The notes under the pieces are model-generated. The model had not been told where the DNA came from. It searched no databases and saw nothing but the letters and a program-made list of their open reading frames with translations. Below, one piece after another: positions 8,203 to 18,167 of a stretch of 64,000 nt of DNA (its first letter is position 1; every line of letters starts with the position of its first letter). The stretch covers positions 1,590,001 through 1,654,000 of the forward strand of contig NZ_JABBPK010000001.1 of the NCBI RefSeq assembly GCF_012933555.1, read 5' to 3'. Source of the stretch: Niallia alba. GTDB lineage: Bacteria; Bacillota; Bacilli; Bacillales; Cytobacillaceae. The translations under genes were made by a program, and so were the position numbers.

Positions 8203-9270
8203 GATAAATCAGCCAAATGGGAATGGATATCAGCCAAAAACAGTGATAAATCAGCCAACGGAGCATAGATATCAGCCAAAATAAAGATAAATCAGCCAAC
8301 GTGGCAAAGATATCAGCCAAAATAAAGATAAATCAGCCAACGTGGCATAGATATCAGCCAAAATAAAGATAAATCAGCCAACGTGGCAAAGATATCAGCC
8401 AAAATAAAGATAAATCAGCCAACGTGGCAAAGATATCAGCCAAAATAAAGATAAATCAGCCAACCGAGCATAGATATCAGCCAAAACAAAAATAAATCAG
8501 CCAATGGGGCAAAGATATCAGCCAAAATAAAGATAAATCAGCCAACGTGGCAAAGATATCAGCCAAAATAAAGATAAATCAGCCAACGTGGCATAGATAT
8601 CAGCCAAAATAAAGATAAATCAGCCAACCGAGCATAGATATCAGCCAAAACAAAGATAAATCAGCCAACGGAGCATAGATATCAGCCAAAATAAAGATAA
8701 ATCAGCCAACGGAGCATAGATATCAGCCAAAATAAAGATAAATCAGCCAATGGGGCATAGATATCAGCCAAAATAAAGATAAATCAGCCAACGTGGCATA
8801 GATATCAGCCAAAACAAAGATAAATCAGCCAACTGAGCATAAATATCAGCCAAAACAAAGATAAATCAGCCAACCGGGCATAGATATCAGCCAAAACAAA
8901 GATAAATCAGCCAACCGGGCATAGATATCAGCCAAAACAAAAATAAATCAGCCAACCGAGCATAGATATCAGCCAAAACAAAGATAAATCAGCCAACGGA
9001 GCATAGATATCAGCCAAAATAAAGATAAATCAGCCAACGGAGCATAGATATCAGCCAAAATAAAGATAAATCAGCCAACGTGGCATAGATATCAGCCAAA
9101 ATAAAGATAAATCAGCCAACGGAGCATAGATATCAGCCAAAACAAAGATAAATCAGCCAACGTGGCATGGATATCAGCCAAAACAAAGATAAATCAGCCA
9201 ACGGAGCATAGATATCAGCCAAAATAAAGATAAATCAGCCAACGTGGCAAAGATATCAGCCAAAACAAAA
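8203..9270. repeat. Tandem array of about 26 units of 41 bp
   Basis: After a first unit of 42 bp, units repeat every 41 bp. Each reads GATAAATCAGCCAA, a 9-bp semi-variable block (mostly CGTGGCAWA, CGGAGCATA, CCGAGCATA, TGGGGCAWA or CCGGGCATA), then GATATCAGCCAAAA and YAAA. The 9-mer ATCAGCCAA occurs twice per unit, 21 and 20 bp apart, giving about 52 copies at two-helical-turn spacing in one orientation. Variation is confined to the block and one C/T position. It is not a CRISPR: spacers are not unique and there are no cas genes. Confidence 0.95.
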
Positions 9271-9497
9271 CGTATCCAATCCCCATGATGTCTTTCTAAA
9301 GTCGTAAACAAAAAACGATTAATTAGTTATTGTATCCCCTTCTATCTATTAGATTTAATCCCTATCTAAGTCTTCCTTTTTATGTATATTTTATAAGTCT
9401 GAATGCCTGTATGTTTCTAGCTGGAAATTCTGTTACCGTGAACAATTAAAAGGATCATTGACACTCTTAATCTACTATATTTATAATCGCACATAGA

Positions 9498-9513
9498 AAG
9501 AAAGCGTTTACTT
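9498..9513. promoter_or_regulatory. Putative CcpA cre box upstream of pullulanase
   Basis: AAGAAAGCGTTTACTT matches the cre consensus with one mismatch. It lies about 110 bp before the pullulanase start, where CcpA repression of a starch-degrading enzyme would be expected. Confidence 0.6.
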
Positions 9514-9624
9514 TTGTTAGTGGCTTATTTTATAGGTAAATATTTTATTACGCAAGCAACCATTGTAGGAATATAAATTTTAAAATGAACAGGTTGCTTA
9601 TATTTTTGAATAGGAGGAAAGGGA

Positions 9625-12600
9625 ATGAACCAATGGTTAAGGAAATTGCTCATTATTCTAACTGTATTTGTTCTTGTGTTGACCACAAGAGGATTTGCGT
9701 TCGATCAACCGAGTGTAAAAGCAGAGAACGCAGATGGAAAAGACATACCTGAACACACATTAAGAATACACTATCAAAACAAGGATAATAACTATCAAGA
9801 TCTAGGATTATGGCTGTGGGAAGATGTAGAATCTCCAACTGCTAATTGGCCACAAGGAGCTGTGGCTTTTGAAAAAGAACAACAAGATGAGTATGGTACA
9901 TATATTGATATTCCATTGAAAGAAGATGCTAGGAAGGTTAGATTTCTAGTAGTAAACAGAACAAATGGAGAGAAAGAGGGCGGAGATAAGGCAGTTACCA
10001 TAAGCAATCCGTCGTTGAATGAAATATGGATAAAGGAAGGAGCGGATACGGTCCATCTATTTGAGCCAGTAGCTTTACCTGAGAACACAATCAGAATTCA
10101 TTATCAAAGAGAAGATCAAAACTATGAAAAGTTAGGGCTGTGGCTGTGGGAAGATGTAGAGTCTCCTTCTGCAAATTGGCCGCTTGATGCCGTAGCATTA
10201 GAAAAAAGTGATCGCTATGGTGCTTATGTCGATGTAAAAGTGAAAGAAGATGCAAAGAAGATTGGCTTTCTTATTGTAAACCGTGAAAATGGAGAAAAAA
10301 TTGGCGGGGATAAAGGGTTCGCATTATTGGAGGAATACGATCATTTATGGATTAAGAATGAAGATGATCAAGTTTATATTTCACCATACTGGGAATCGCC
10401 AACTGATTTAGTATCTGGCGAATTATTGTCTGACACAACAATCCAATTAACTTTTTCCAGTACAAAAGGTCTTGCAGAAGAAGAGTTAGTAAAAGGATTA
10501 ACTATTGTTGACAAAAATCAAGAAGCAATTGATTTTAATGAAGTGAAAATTGCCAATGAAACAACAGTGGAAATAAAAGGTGTTTTTGATGCGGAACAAG
10601 GACCTTTTACGATCTCTTATCAAGGAAGATCAGTAACAGTTAAATCTGGATGGAAAATGTTAGATGAAAATTATTTCTATGAGGGCGACGATTTAGGGGC
10701 TACTTATCATAATGGGGACGCAACGTTAAAATTATGGGCGCCAAAGGCAACAAAAGTTACTGCAATTTTTTATGATAAAAATGATGCTGCTAAGAAAATT
10801 GGTAGTTTAGATTTAGTACAAGGTGACAAAGGTGTTTGGAGTGTGGAAGCAGAGGCAAAAGAGCTGGGGGTCAACAATGTAAGAGGATATTACTACCAAT
10901 ATGAAGTAACAAATGACGGGAAAATATCAAAAGTTTTAGATCCTTATGCTAAATCAATGGCTGCTTTTACTGTGAACACAGAGGGAAAAGTTGGCAGCGA
11001 TGGTGATACAGTTGGTAAGGCAGCAATTGTGGATCTAAGTCAAACAAATCCAGCGAACTTTAATGGTGCGAACATTGCTGGATATGAAAAACGTGAAGAT
11101 GCCATTATATGGGAAGCTCATATTCGTGACTTTACTTCCGACCCGACAATTCAAACGGAATTAAATGGTCGCTGGGGAACTTATAAAGCATTTATGGATA
11201 AGCTGGACTATATTAAGTCATTAGGTGTTACACATATTCAGCTTTTACCAGTTAATGCTTGGTATTGGGGCGATGAAACAAAAATGGGAGAAAGAGAATT
11301 AGAGTATTCAGCAGCAGGAAATGAATATAATTGGGGCTATGATCCTCATAACTATTTCTCTCCAGATGGTGCTTATTCGGAGAATCCAAAAGATCCTGAG
11401 CTTCGTATTAAAGAATTAAAGGAACTTATTAATGCTATTCACGATGCTGGAATGGGAGTAGTATTAGATGTTGTATATACACATATGTCCAATGCAAGTC
11501 TTTTAAATGATATTGTTCCAGACTATTATTTTTTCCAAGATAGCAATGGTAAATTTGTCGGCGGGTTTGGAAATAACTTAGCAACAAATCATAAAATGGC
11601 TGAAAAATTAATGGTTGATTCAGTTAAATATTGGTTCCGTGAATTTAAAATTGATGGAATGAGATGGGATATGATGGGGGATGCAACATATGAAGCTGTC
11701 CAAAAGGCTTATGATGAAGCTGTAGCCATCAATCCAGATGCACTCTTTATTGGAGAAGGCTGGAGAACATTCTCTGGACATTTAGCAGATCCGTCTTTAG
11801 CAGGAAAAGGTGCGGATCAAGACTGGATGAATAAGACTGATGATGTTGGCGTATTCTCTGATGAAATAAGAAATGAACTGAAATCTGGATTTGGATCAGA
11901 AGGAGAGCCGCGCTTTATTACTGGTGGAGCTCGTGATATTCAAACGATATTTAATAATATAAAAGCACAACCATCTAATACACCGGCAGATGATCCAGGA
12001 GACATGGTGCAATATATTGAAGCACATGATAATTTGCCGTTATACGATATTATTGCAAAAGCATTGAAAAAAGATCCAGCAGTTCCGGAAAATGATTTGG
12101 AAATTCATAAACGTATTCGTCTTGGTAATTCGTTAATTCTCACTTCACAAGGAACAGCATTTTTACATGCTGGACAAGAATATGGCAGAACAAAGCAATG
12201 GTTAGGGGAAGGCGTTCCAGAGCAAAAATACGATGCCTTTACAGATGAGAATGGCAAGGTGTTTGGTTATTTTGTTCATGATTCATACGATTCATCTGAT
12301 GCAATTAATATGTTTGATTGGTCAAAAGCAACCAATAAAGAAGAATACGCTGTTAATAATGAAACGATGGAGTTTACAAAGGGATTGATTGAATTAAGAA
12401 AATCATCCAATGCATTTCGATTAGGCGAAAAAAGCCTAGTGGATTCCAATGTAACCATGGTTGAAGCAAAAGAAATAGAGGAAGAGGACCTTGTGATCGC
12501 CTATAAAAATGAATCAACAGATAATACAGGCAGTTACTATGTATTTATGAATGGCGATACAAAATCAAGAGAGTTATCCTTAAGTGAAGATTTAACAGAC

Positions 12601-13038
12601 TTTAAAGTAGTAGTTGATAACAATGAAGCTGGAAAGGACGCTGTTACAGAGAAAAGTGGTTTTACATTAGCAGCAGACAAAATCACACTTGATCCACTAA
12701 CTACTGTTGTTATTAAAACAGAGAAAGAGGATACAGCAGGAGATCCAGATGTGGACACACCTAATCCAACTACACCTGAAAATCCAGATGATTCCATCGA
12801 TCCAGATACTCCAGAACAAGAGACTCCGGCTGATACAGATGAAAAGCCTGATGGTTCTGATAAAGAAGTTGATGGTAGTACAGACGATAAGGTGGAAAAT
12901 GGTGGCGAAAAATCCGAAAATTCATTGCCAAACACAGCTACAAATAATGGAACATATCTTTTAGCTGGTATCATTATTTTAATGGTTGGAGTTAGTCTTT
13001 TAGTTATTATTCGCAGGAAAAAACATGCTGGACAATAA
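9625..13038 (+). CDS. pulA: Type I pullulanase, cell-wall anchored
   Basis: The 1137-residue extracellular alpha-1,6-glucan debranching enzyme has, in order: signal peptide (1 to about 33), two CBM41/PUD starch-binding repeats (about 45-145 and 150-250, each with GLWLWEDVESP), a linker domain, CBM48 (about 350-470) and a GH13 barrel. The type I signature YNWGYDP is at 568-574. The nucleophile Asp682 is in DGMRWD, the acid/base Glu711 in IGEGW, and Asp802 in EAHDN. A Pro/Asp/Glu-rich spacer leads to LPNTA (1101-1105), a TM helix and a basic tail: a sortase signal ending in A, not G. Start at ATG behind GGAGGAAAGG; cre box upstream. Confidence 0.95.
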   Translation: MNQWLRKLLIILTVFVLVLTTRGFAFDQPSVKAENADGKDIPEHTLRIHYQNKDNNYQDLGLWLWEDVESPTANWPQGAVAFEKEQQDEYGTYIDIPLKEDARKVRFLVVNRTNGEKEGGDKAVTISNPSLNEIWIKEGADTVHLFEPVALPENTIRIHYQREDQNYEKLGLWLWEDVESPSANWPLDAVALEKSDRYGAYVDVKVKEDAKKIGFLIVNRENGEKIGGDKGFALLEEYDHLWIKNEDDQVYISPYWESPTDLVSGELLSDTTIQLTFSSTKGLAEEELVKGLTIVDKNQEAIDFNEVKIANETTVEIKGVFDAEQGPFTISYQGRSVTVKSGWKMLDENYFYEGDDLGATYHNGDATLKLWAPKATKVTAIFYDKNDAAKKIGSLDLVQGDKGVWSVEAEAKELGVNNVRGYYYQYEVTNDGKISKVLDPYAKSMAAFTVNTEGKVGSDGDTVGKAAIVDLSQTNPANFNGANIAGYEKREDAIIWEAHIRDFTSDPTIQTELNGRWGTYKAFMDKLDYIKSLGVTHIQLLPVNAWYWGDETKMGERELEYSAAGNEYNWGYDPHNYFSPDGAYSENPKDPELRIKELKELINAIHDAGMGVVLDVVYTHMSNASLLNDIVPDYYFFQDSNGKFVGGFGNNLATNHKMAEKLMVDSVKYWFREFKIDGMRWDMMGDATYEAVQKAYDEAVAINPDALFIGEGWRTFSGHLADPSLAGKGADQDWMNKTDDVGVFSDEIRNELKSGFGSEGEPRFITGGARDIQTIFNNIKAQPSNTPADDPGDMVQYIEAHDNLPLYDIIAKALKKDPAVPENDLEIHKRIRLGNSLILTSQGTAFLHAGQEYGRTKQWLGEGVPEQKYDAFTDENGKVFGYFVHDSYDSSDAINMFDWSKATNKEEYAVNNETMEFTKGLIELRKSSNAFRLGEKSLVDSNVTMVEAKEIEEEDLVIAYKNESTDNTGSYYVFMNGDTKSRELSLSEDLTDFKVVVDNNEAGKDAVTEKSGFTLAADKITLDPLTTVVIKTEKEDTAGDPDVDTPNPTTPENPDDSIDPDTPEQETPADTDEKPDGSDKEVDGSTDDKVENGGEKSENSLPNTATNNGTYLLAGIIILMVGVSLLVIIRRKKHAGQ

Positions 13039-13048
13039 GGTTAAAATT

Positions 13049-13091
13049 AAGCAGAAATTAGCTTTTGTAAAAAGCTGATTTCTGCTTTTTT
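13049..13091 (+). terminator. Rho-independent terminator after pullulanase
   Basis: Long arms beginning AAGCAGAAAT pair with ATTTCTGCTT, with an inner AGCTTTT/AAAAGCT stem, followed by Ts. Confidence 0.85.
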
Positions 13092-13225
13092 GGTATTGAT
13101 CGTCAGTTAGGTCTTTATTTGAATGAAGTTCATTATATGCAAAGAAAAAATGAAAAAAATTACTAAAAGCAGGATAAGAAAGAAATTTTGTGTACAACTT
13201 ATTATTCTGAAGGAGGTGAAAGAAT

Positions 13226-13825
13226 ATGAAAAAAATAATGGCAATGGTTAGTTTATTTTTATGTTTAGTAACACTTCCAACGATGGTATTCGCTGATACA
13301 TATACCGTTAAAAGCGGAGATTCCATGTGGAAAATAGCGGTGAAATATCAAATCGGCTTACGAGAAATTATTGCTGCAAACCCGCACATTTCAAACCCTA
13401 GTTTAATTTATCCTAATCAAAAATTAACGATTCCTAATATCGATTCTATTAAAACAGTAGAACGTGAAGTCATTAGACTTTGCAATGTGGAGCGGCAAAA
13501 AAATGGCCTTCCTGCATTGACAGAAAACTGGGAATTATCGCGCGTAGCAAGAGATAAATCAATGGATATGGCGCAAAAAAAATATTTTAGTCATACAAGT
13601 CCAACATACGGATCACCATTTGATATGATGAAAGCATATGGAATTAGTTATAAATCTGCTGGAGAAAATATTGCCCAAGGACAAACAAGTGCCCAAGCGG
13701 TTGTTCAGGCTTGGATGAACTCCAGTGGTCACCGCGCCAATATACTAAGCAAAAGCTTTACACAAATTGGCGTAGGTTATTACCAAAGCGGAAACTATTG
13801 GACACAAATGTTTATATCAAAATAA
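13226..13825 (+). CDS. Secreted LysM-CAP (SCP/PR1) domain protein, YkwD-like
   Basis: The 199-residue exported protein has a signal peptide to about residue 23 (VFA), one LysM peptidoglycan-binding domain (about 25-70, YTVKSGDSMWKIAVKYQ) and a C-terminal CAP domain (about 77-199) with SHTSP, GENIAQGQ, SGHRANIL and YWTQMF motifs. In Bacillaceae such proteins sit in the cell wall or spore coat/cortex; their biochemical activity is not settled. A very strong AAGGAGGTGAAAG ribosome site precedes the ATG. The gene is monocistronic with its own terminator. Confidence 0.88.
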   Translation: MKKIMAMVSLFLCLVTLPTMVFADTYTVKSGDSMWKIAVKYQIGLREIIAANPHISNPSLIYPNQKLTIPNIDSIKTVEREVIRLCNVERQKNGLPALTENWELSRVARDKSMDMAQKKYFSHTSPTYGSPFDMMKAYGISYKSAGENIAQGQTSAQAVVQAWMNSSGHRANILSKSFTQIGVGYYQSGNYWTQMFISK

Positions 13826-13833
13826 ACTGCAAA

Positions 13834-13876
13834 AGGACTGCCACTTAAGTGTTATTAGTAGTAGTCCTTTTTTTAG
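13834..13876 (+). terminator. Terminator after the LysM-CAP gene
   Basis: AAGGACT pairs with AGTCCTT around a long loop, followed by a T-run. Confidence 0.7.
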
Positions 13877-14050
13877 TGATTATTTTCGTTCCAACCCACC
13901 TTTTAACAAAAGGGAATAGCGTTGAACTTGTAAAGATAACAAATATTTTAAGTCTACCATTTAATTTCTAATACTCTAGAAAAAATAAAATTGAATTCGT
14001 CTATCCAATAAGCTACACTTTTTATTGATAAATAAAAGTAGGTGTTTTAA

Positions 14051-15973
14051 ATGAACGATAGACAAAAAGTTCTACTTCAAACTTTACTTTCAAATGAAGG
14101 GGAAACTTGGAATATAATGGAGCTTTCCGAACGATTAGCCTGTTCAGAAAAAACCGTGCGTAATGATTTAGGTAAGATAGAACAACTATTAAATAAATTC
14201 CCCAGTGCAAAACTAAAACGTCAGCCGGGAATAGGCATAACTCTTGAAATTAACAGAGAAGACAGGTCTGGTCTTCTACAACAATTATTTTTCAATAACC
14301 AGAAAGCAATGGAAGAGCGGATAGTTGAGATTGCTTATTTATTACTTGTTTCACAGAATCCAATTACTTTACAAAGTTTAGCAGAACGCTATTATGCACC
14401 AAAGACCACGATAAAAAAAGAAATGGAAATTATTGAAAAATGGTTGGCCGATTATGGATTAGAACTGATTTCCAAGCCTCGATTGGGAAATATCCTTCTT
14501 GGCACAGAATTTCAGAGAAGAAGTGCTTTAGCCCATCTATCGCAGCTATTGTCTTCTGTTTTTGTTGAAAAAAATTATGTTCTTGATTTGTTTTTACCAT
14601 ATGAAATTACTTCCGTTAAACAAGCTTTACAAAAAATGCAAAATTACTTTGAAATTCAATTTATGGATGAAACATTCGATAGTTTAGTTGTTCATGCACT
14701 TATTATTGTGAAGCGAACACGACAAAAATCACCTATTACGGTAATAGAGAAAGATAAAGCCTATGTTAAAGATTATAAAGAATACGAATGGGCAGGCATG
14801 TTCTTTAAGCAATTGGAAAATTCTTTTTCTATGAAATTTCCAGAGAATGAATGCATCTATTTTACTTGGCATTTAATTAGTGGCAAAAGGGTAGGGGACT
14901 TAGAAGAGCATGCTTTTTTTCAAGATGCTCAATTGCTTGGTATTATTCATAACCTAACGGAAAGGTTAAGTGAATTAACTGCTTATTCTTTTGAAAAGGA
15001 TTCCATTCTTACGGAAGGGCTGGCTGTTCACATGTATTCTGTTATCAGCCGCATGAAATATGGTTTTCCGGTTAGTAACCCTCTTTTAGCAGACATAAAG
15101 AAAATGTATCCCTATATGTTTAATATGGTGATTTTTGCTTTAGAAGAAATTAAAAACACGTATGATTTAGATGTACCTGAAGACGAAGCAGCATTCCTAG
15201 TACTTCATTTTCAAGCCTCGATTGAGCGATTAGAAGGTAATAGCGGAAAAATGAAAAATTCGCTTATCGTTTGCCATCTTGGAGTGGGGATTTCCCACTT
15301 GTTGGAAGCGAAAATTAAACAACATTATGCAGATATTCATATATTGGCTTGTATTGGCAAGAAATCTATCGATGAATTTTTAAAAAATAATAATATTGAC
15401 TTTATTATTTCTACTGTCTCTCTTAAAGAGCTTCCTGTTCCCTATGTAGTTATTTCTCCCTTACTAGAAGAAAAAGATAAGGATAAACTGAACCAATTTC
15501 TCCAACAAGTCGAAGCGAATCAAGAAAGCAACCGTAAAGATAGTAAACAACTGTCAAAACTAGTTCGTGGTGACTTAGTACAGTTGGAAATTGATAAAGG
15601 TCATCCATATGAAGTAATTGAAATGTTAGGGAATCTATTGTTCCAAAAAGGGCTGATTGAGAAGGAATTTATTCATAGTGCGCTTAATAGAGAAAGAAAG
15701 TCAGCTACAGCAATAGGGGGGAATATCGCTATTCCTCATGGTGATCCAGAAATGGTCATTCAGTCTTCGATCGCAGTCGCAATTTTAAAAGAACCAATTC
15801 AATGGGGAAATGAATATGTTGCTGTCATATTTCTGTTAGCTATCTCAAAACAAGATCAAAACCTAAATCGAGCAGTGATTGGGCAACTCGCATCCTACAG
15901 TGAAAATCTTGAGTTTTCAAACAGAATAGCGAAACTAACAGACGTCAAAAGTGTCCTTGACTATATTCAATAA
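14051..15973 (+). CDS. manR: PRD-containing PTS regulator (BglG/ManR/LicR type)
   Basis: The 640-residue activator has HTH_11/Mga-type helix-turn-helix segments (about 5-60 and 90-150), two PTS regulation domains (about 185-400), an EIIB-like domain with VCHLGVGIS near 412 and a C-terminal EIIA-Fru domain with IPHGDPE near 560. Phosphorylation of the PRD, EIIB and EIIA histidines/cysteine sets activity according to sugar and PTS flux. Size and order match B. subtilis ManR (and LicR/MtlR). It lies directly upstream of an EIIBCA gene and probably activates it. The sugar specificity (mannose or fructose-like) is inferred from this pairing. Confidence 0.82.
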   Translation: MNDRQKVLLQTLLSNEGETWNIMELSERLACSEKTVRNDLGKIEQLLNKFPSAKLKRQPGIGITLEINREDRSGLLQQLFFNNQKAMEERIVEIAYLLLVSQNPITLQSLAERYYAPKTTIKKEMEIIEKWLADYGLELISKPRLGNILLGTEFQRRSALAHLSQLLSSVFVEKNYVLDLFLPYEITSVKQALQKMQNYFEIQFMDETFDSLVVHALIIVKRTRQKSPITVIEKDKAYVKDYKEYEWAGMFFKQLENSFSMKFPENECIYFTWHLISGKRVGDLEEHAFFQDAQLLGIIHNLTERLSELTAYSFEKDSILTEGLAVHMYSVISRMKYGFPVSNPLLADIKKMYPYMFNMVIFALEEIKNTYDLDVPEDEAAFLVLHFQASIERLEGNSGKMKNSLIVCHLGVGISHLLEAKIKQHYADIHILACIGKKSIDEFLKNNNIDFIISTVSLKELPVPYVVISPLLEEKDKDKLNQFLQQVEANQESNRKDSKQLSKLVRGDLVQLEIDKGHPYEVIEMLGNLLFQKGLIEKEFIHSALNRERKSATAIGGNIAIPHGDPEMVIQSSIAVAILKEPIQWGNEYVAVIFLLAISKQDQNLNRAVIGQLASYSENLEFSNRIAKLTDVKSVLDYIQ

Positions 15974-15998
15974 AAGATTCTTATAAATAATTATTTTT

Positions 15999-16014
15999 TA
16001 CCACAAGTCTGGTA
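15999..16014. promoter_or_regulatory. Candidate activator site upstream of the PTS gene
   Basis: TACCA-6 bp-TGGTA dyad, 92 bp before the EIIBCA start. Its place fits a PRD-regulator binding site, but no consensus was tested. Confidence 0.3.
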
Positions 16015-16058
16015 AAAATTAAGATTATTAGAATAGGAACATAGGTTTATGATCAAAA

Positions 16059-16072
16059 TGTAAGCAATTACA
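16059..16072. promoter_or_regulatory. Putative cre-like palindrome upstream of the PTS gene
   Basis: TGTAAGCAATTACA resembles a cre box with CA in place of the central CG. It lies about 35 bp before the EIIBCA start, a position suited to CcpA repression. Confidence 0.4.
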
Positions 16073-16105
16073 TAAGGCGTATGAAAAGTTTTAGGAGGGA
16101 ATATC

Positions 16106-18034
16106 ATGAAGATTTTAGCGATTACGGCTTGTCCAGTTGGTATTGCTCACACATATATGGCAGCAGAAAATCTCCAAAAGGCTGGGGAAGAATTGGGTGT
16201 AGATATTAAAGTAGAAACCCAAGGCTCTATTGGTGTGGAAAATGCTTTAACAGAACAAGATATAAAAGAAGCGGATGGCATTATTATTGCAGCAGATAAA
16301 GAAGTTCCAAAAGAGCGCTTTATTGGTAAAAAAGTCATTATTGCTGGTGTTAAAGAAGGGATTCGCAATCCACATGAATTAATTAAAAGACTTCAAAATG
16401 GAGATGTACCAGTATATCGAGCAGAATTAAAATCAGCTGATGAAATAAAAGGAGAACGAAAATCAAAAGAAAATCCCATTTATAAGCATTTAATGAATGG
16501 TGTATCTTATATGGTTCCATTTATTGTTGTCGGCGGTTTGCTGATCGCACTTGCCCTTACACTTGGCGGGGAACAAACACCAGGGGGAATAGTCATACCA
16601 GAAGATTCGATTTGGAAACAGATTGAAAGTCTTGGTGGCACAGCCTTTATGTTTATGGTACCAATTTTAGCTGGATTTATTGCCGTAAGTATAGCAGACC
16701 GTCCAGGACTTGTACCTGGGATGATCGGTGGTTATATTGCTGCGAACGGTAGTTTTTACGGCAGTGAAGCTGGTGCAGGGTTTATTGGAGGAATTATTGC
16801 CGGTTTCTTAGCGGGTTATATTGCATTAGGTATTAAAAAGATTAAAGTCCCAAAAGCAATACAACCAGTCATGCCAATTATTTTTATCCCAATTGTATCA
16901 TCTGTTATTGTTGGACTATTATTCATTTTTGTTATAGGAGCTCCTGTAGCACAAGTTTTTGAAGGATTAACTAGTATGCTAGCAGGCATGCAAGGAGCAA
17001 GTTCCATTTTATTAGCACTTATTCTTGGAGCGATGATTGCCGTAGATATGGGTGGTCCATTTAATAAAGTTGCATTCTTGTTTGGGTCAGCAATGATTGC
17101 AGAAGGTAACTATGAGATTATGGGACCAATTGCAGTTGCAATCGGTATACCACCAATTGGAATGGGACTTGCGACATTTATAAACAAGAAGAAGTACCTT
17201 CCAAATGAAAGGGAGGCAGGGAAAGCGTCATTTACCATGGGACTGTTTGGTATTACAGAAGGAGCAATTCCATTTGCTGCTCAAGATCCATTACGTGTAA
17301 TTCCTAGTATTATGGCTGGTTCAATGGTTGGTTCTGTTATTGCCATGATTGGAAATGTAGGTAATAAAGTAGCACATGGTGGTCCAATTGTAGCCATATT
17401 AGGTGCAGTAGATAATGTAGTTATGTTTTTTATTGCGGCAATCGTTGGGGTATTAGTTACTGCCTTCATGGTCAATGCATTGAAAAAAGAAGTGGCTGTT
17501 GATGTTCCGGTGAAAAAGGGAACGGATAAAAGAGAAGTTGCAGCAACAAAAGAAGAGACAGACGAAGCGGTTGAAATAACGAAATTAACAGACATTGTAA
17601 GCGAAGAATTAATTTCTACAGATTTACTAGGAGAAACACAAGATGAGGTAATAGATGAGCTCATTCAAAAGTTTGAAAAAGCTGGTATATTATACTCCAA
17701 GGAAGAATATAAAAAAGCTATTTTAGAGCGAGAGGCACAAAGTTCTACCGGTTTAGGAATGAACATCGCGCTTCCACATGGAAAGTCGAATGCAGTTAAA
17801 CGTCCTGCGGTTGCTTTTGGAATAAAGCGAAGTGGTGTGGACTGGAATAGTTTAGATGGGACAGACGCTAAATTAATCTTTATGATTGCTGTACCAGAAC
17901 AAAGTGCAGGCGACGCTCATTTGAAAATATTGCAAATGTTATCACGTAAATTAATGGATGAGAACTTTAGAGAAAAATTACTTAAAGTTAATTCCAAATC
18001 AGAAGCGATTATTTTGTTAGATGAAATACAATAA
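16106..18034 (+). CDS. manP: PTS fructose/mannose-family transporter EIIBCA (ManP-like)
   Basis: The 642-residue phosphotransferase permease is ordered EIIB (1-100, phosphorylated Cys9 in ITACPVGIAHT), EIIC-Fru membrane domain (about 130-460, with DMGGPFNKVAF and GITEGAIPFAAQDP), a charged linker and EIIA-Fru (about 490-642, active His in ALPHGKS). It imports a hexose with phosphorylation from HPr. The BCA order and ManR-like neighbour match B. subtilis ManP (mannose), but no manA isomerase follows, so another fructose-family sugar is possible. ATG behind AGGAGGGAA; transcription ends at 18040-18090. Confidence 0.85.
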   Translation: MKILAITACPVGIAHTYMAAENLQKAGEELGVDIKVETQGSIGVENALTEQDIKEADGIIIAADKEVPKERFIGKKVIIAGVKEGIRNPHELIKRLQNGDVPVYRAELKSADEIKGERKSKENPIYKHLMNGVSYMVPFIVVGGLLIALALTLGGEQTPGGIVIPEDSIWKQIESLGGTAFMFMVPILAGFIAVSIADRPGLVPGMIGGYIAANGSFYGSEAGAGFIGGIIAGFLAGYIALGIKKIKVPKAIQPVMPIIFIPIVSSVIVGLLFIFVIGAPVAQVFEGLTSMLAGMQGASSILLALILGAMIAVDMGGPFNKVAFLFGSAMIAEGNYEIMGPIAVAIGIPPIGMGLATFINKKKYLPNEREAGKASFTMGLFGITEGAIPFAAQDPLRVIPSIMAGSMVGSVIAMIGNVGNKVAHGGPIVAILGAVDNVVMFFIAAIVGVLVTAFMVNALKKEVAVDVPVKKGTDKREVAATKEETDEAVEITKLTDIVSEELISTDLLGETQDEVIDELIQKFEKAGILYSKEEYKKAILEREAQSSTGLGMNIALPHGKSNAVKRPAVAFGIKRSGVDWNSLDGTDAKLIFMIAVPEQSAGDAHLKILQMLSRKLMDENFREKLLKVNSKSEAIILLDEIQ

Positions 18035-18039
18035 TGAAT

Positions 18040-18090
18040 AAAAAGTGCCAAACACCTTAGGATTTATTTAGAGGTGTTTGGTACTTTTTA
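18040..18090 (+). terminator. Terminator after the PTS gene
   Basis: AAAAAGTGCCAAACACCT pairs with AGGTGTTTGGTACTTTTT (one mismatch) around a 14-nt loop. Confidence 0.85.
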
Positions 18091-18167
18091 ATTAGAAGTA
18101 AAAAATATTTACTGACAACACGAATCTTTGTATGAGAAAATATTTTTAAAATAAGGAGGCAATGTCC

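Larger units (their letters stand above)
8081..9624. other. 1.5-kb non-coding region with tandem array and pullulanase promoter side
   Basis: The region contains a 13-bp inverted repeat (8118-8164), the 41-bp tandem array (8203-9270), an AT-rich leader and a cre box (9498-9513). The array period is not a multiple of three and no open frame crosses it, so it is not coding. Confidence 0.8.

Noticed and set aside
8203-9270. CRISPR array
   Set aside because: The variable blocks are 9 bp, fall into a few recurring forms and are not unique spacers; the repeat is internally duplicated; no cas genes are near.
12537-12974. 145-codon frame opposite the pullulanase C-terminus
   Set aside because: A Ser/Val-rich shadow of the acidic, Pro-rich spacer in the real gene; no ribosome site.
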